Source: Chryseobacterium senegalense
Lineage (GTDB): Bacteria; Bacteroidota; Bacteroidia; Flavobacteriales; Weeksellaceae
Reading direction: 5' to 3'
Assembly: GCA_001403755.1 (NCBI GenBank)
Contig: CYUH01000014.1
Span: 186,001-250,000, forward strand
Length of the DNA stretch: 64,000 nucleotides
Positions within the stretch are counted from its first letter, which is position 1; each line of letters begins with the position of its first letter. The notes beneath the pieces are model-generated. The model searched no databases, was not told the origin of the DNA, and saw nothing but the letters and a program-made list of their open reading frames with translations. Of the stretch, positions 63,395 through 64,000 are shown piece by piece. The position numbers were made by a program, and so were the translations under genes.

Positions 63395-64000
63395 ATGCAA
63401 TTCAAACTTCAATCAGAATATAAACCAACCGGAGATCAACCTCAAGCCATTGAAAAATTGGTGAACGCGATTAAAGGTGACGATAAATATCAAACGCTTC
63501 TGGGAGTTACGGGCTCCGGGAAAACATTTACGATAGCCAACGTCGTTCAGGAAGTTCAAAGGCCCACCATCGTTTTGGCACACAACAAAACTTTGGCTGC
63601 ACAACTTTTCATGGAATTTAAAGAGTTTTTCCCTGATAATGCAGTGGAATATTTCGTGAGTTATTACGATTATTACCAACCGGAAGCTTTTATTGCTTCT
63701 ACCAACACCTATATCGAAAAAGATCTTTCGATTAATGAGGAAGTGGAAAAGCTTAGACTTTCAGCTTCCGCAAGTTTGCTGTCGGGGAGAAGAGATGTAC
63801 TAATTGTAGCATCGGTTTCTTGTATTTATGGTATTGGGAATCCATCGGAATTCAATAAGTCTTTAATTGAGGTTGAAAAAAATGGTAAAATTACCCGAAC
63901 AGCTTTTCTTCATAAATTAGTAAATGCTTTGTATTCCAGAACATTGGGAGAGTTTACGAGAGGTACGTTTCGCGTGAAAGGTGATGTGATCGATGTATAT
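63395..64000 (+). CDS. uvrB: UvrABC system protein B, 5' part
   Basis: 202 codons are present, the gene runs off the end. UvrB is the helicase-like damage-verification subunit of excision repair. Walker A G37-V-T-G-S-G-K-T44, opening F[16 protein letters not shown], the beta-hairpin region Y-Y-D-Y-Y-Q-P-E-A and S-V-S-C-I-Y-G-I-G are exactly as in the family. About 660 residues are expected in total. Confidence 0.96.
   Translation, partial: MQFKLQSEYKPTGDQPQAIEKLVNAIKGDDKYQTLLGVTGSGKTFTIANVVQEVQRPTIVLAHNKTLAAQLFMEFKEFFPDNAVEYFVSYYDYYQPEAFIASTNTYIEKDLSINEEVEKLRLSASASLLSGRRDVLIVASVSCIYGIGNPSEFNKSLIEVEKNGKITRTAFLHKLVNALYSRTLGEFTRGTFRVKGDVIDVY

Overview
The window is a 64 kb stretch of AT-rich chromosome from a flavobacterium, most likely of the Chryseobacterium / Kaistella / Epilithonimonas group (Weeksellaceae, Bacteroidota). 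The evidence is a protein ending in a type IX secretion (T9SS) sorting domain, an S46-family dipeptidyl-peptidase, TonB-C-terminal-like and SusD-free secreted proteins, the MurE meso-DAP signature, and about fifteen intergenic copies of TAnnTTTG, the -7 promoter element of this phylum. Taxonomic placement below phylum is inference from remembered protein resemblance. Nothing looks like a prophage, transposon, CRISPR array or genomic island; this is mostly core genome.

Layout. 1-6.7 kb: tail of an upstream gene, a secreted TonB-like protein, tadA, clpC (opposite strand), then a forward run of small membrane protein, glycosyltransferase 4, sufE and a family 9 glycosyltransferase. 6.8-13.2 kb: a reverse-strand run with a radical SAM protein, an SpmA/SpmB fusion, a small unknown protein, a TolC-type efflux channel, an SprT-like protease and mannose-1-phosphate guanylyltransferase. 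13.3-19.9 kb: forward prolyl oligopeptidase, then mutL, rhomboid protease, an endonuclease/phosphatase-fold protein and two small lipoproteins. 19.9-22.2 kb: GH3-family protein and bacilliredoxin, reverse strand.

22.2-38.5 kb: the complete division and cell wall (dcw) cluster, entirely on the reverse strand and in canonical order: mraZ, rsmH, ftsL, ftsI, murE, mraY, murD, ftsW, murG, murC, ftsQ, ftsA, ftsZ, followed by yqeY. Two TGGGA repeats 10 nt apart upstream of mraZ match the known MraZ operator, and a -7 element lies between them and the start codon, suggesting autoregulation of the whole unit and an mRNA with almost no leader.

38.6-49.7 kb: forward hydrolase, engB and an acetyltransferase; a T9SS cargo protein; a DPP7-type peptidase; then reverse-strand msrA, ROK kinase and secA. 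Between msrA and the ROK gene sits an unusual array of eleven exact-length 21-nt repeats. 49.8-55.5 kb: small DUF proteins, a nucleotide-sugar epimerase, a large AsmA-like protein and a three-tRNA operon (Leu-UAG, Gly-GCC, Leu-UAA). 55.6-64 kb: a DUF3127 protein with an SSB-like acidic tip, aat, a drug/metabolite transporter, a CBS protein with NAD kinase, fructose-bisphosphate aldolase, accD, a DUF6973-like protein, a PQQ-type sugar dehydrogenase gene broken by a single in-frame stop, and the first third of uvrB.

The most useful points for a second look are the 21-nt repeat array, the one-codon nonsense mutation in the sugar dehydrogenase, the mraZ operator with possible leaderless start, the MutL without its endonuclease motif, and three proteins (AccD, ROK kinase, SecA) that lack the cysteine zinc sites common in their families. 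I did not find a convincing undescribed multi-gene system.
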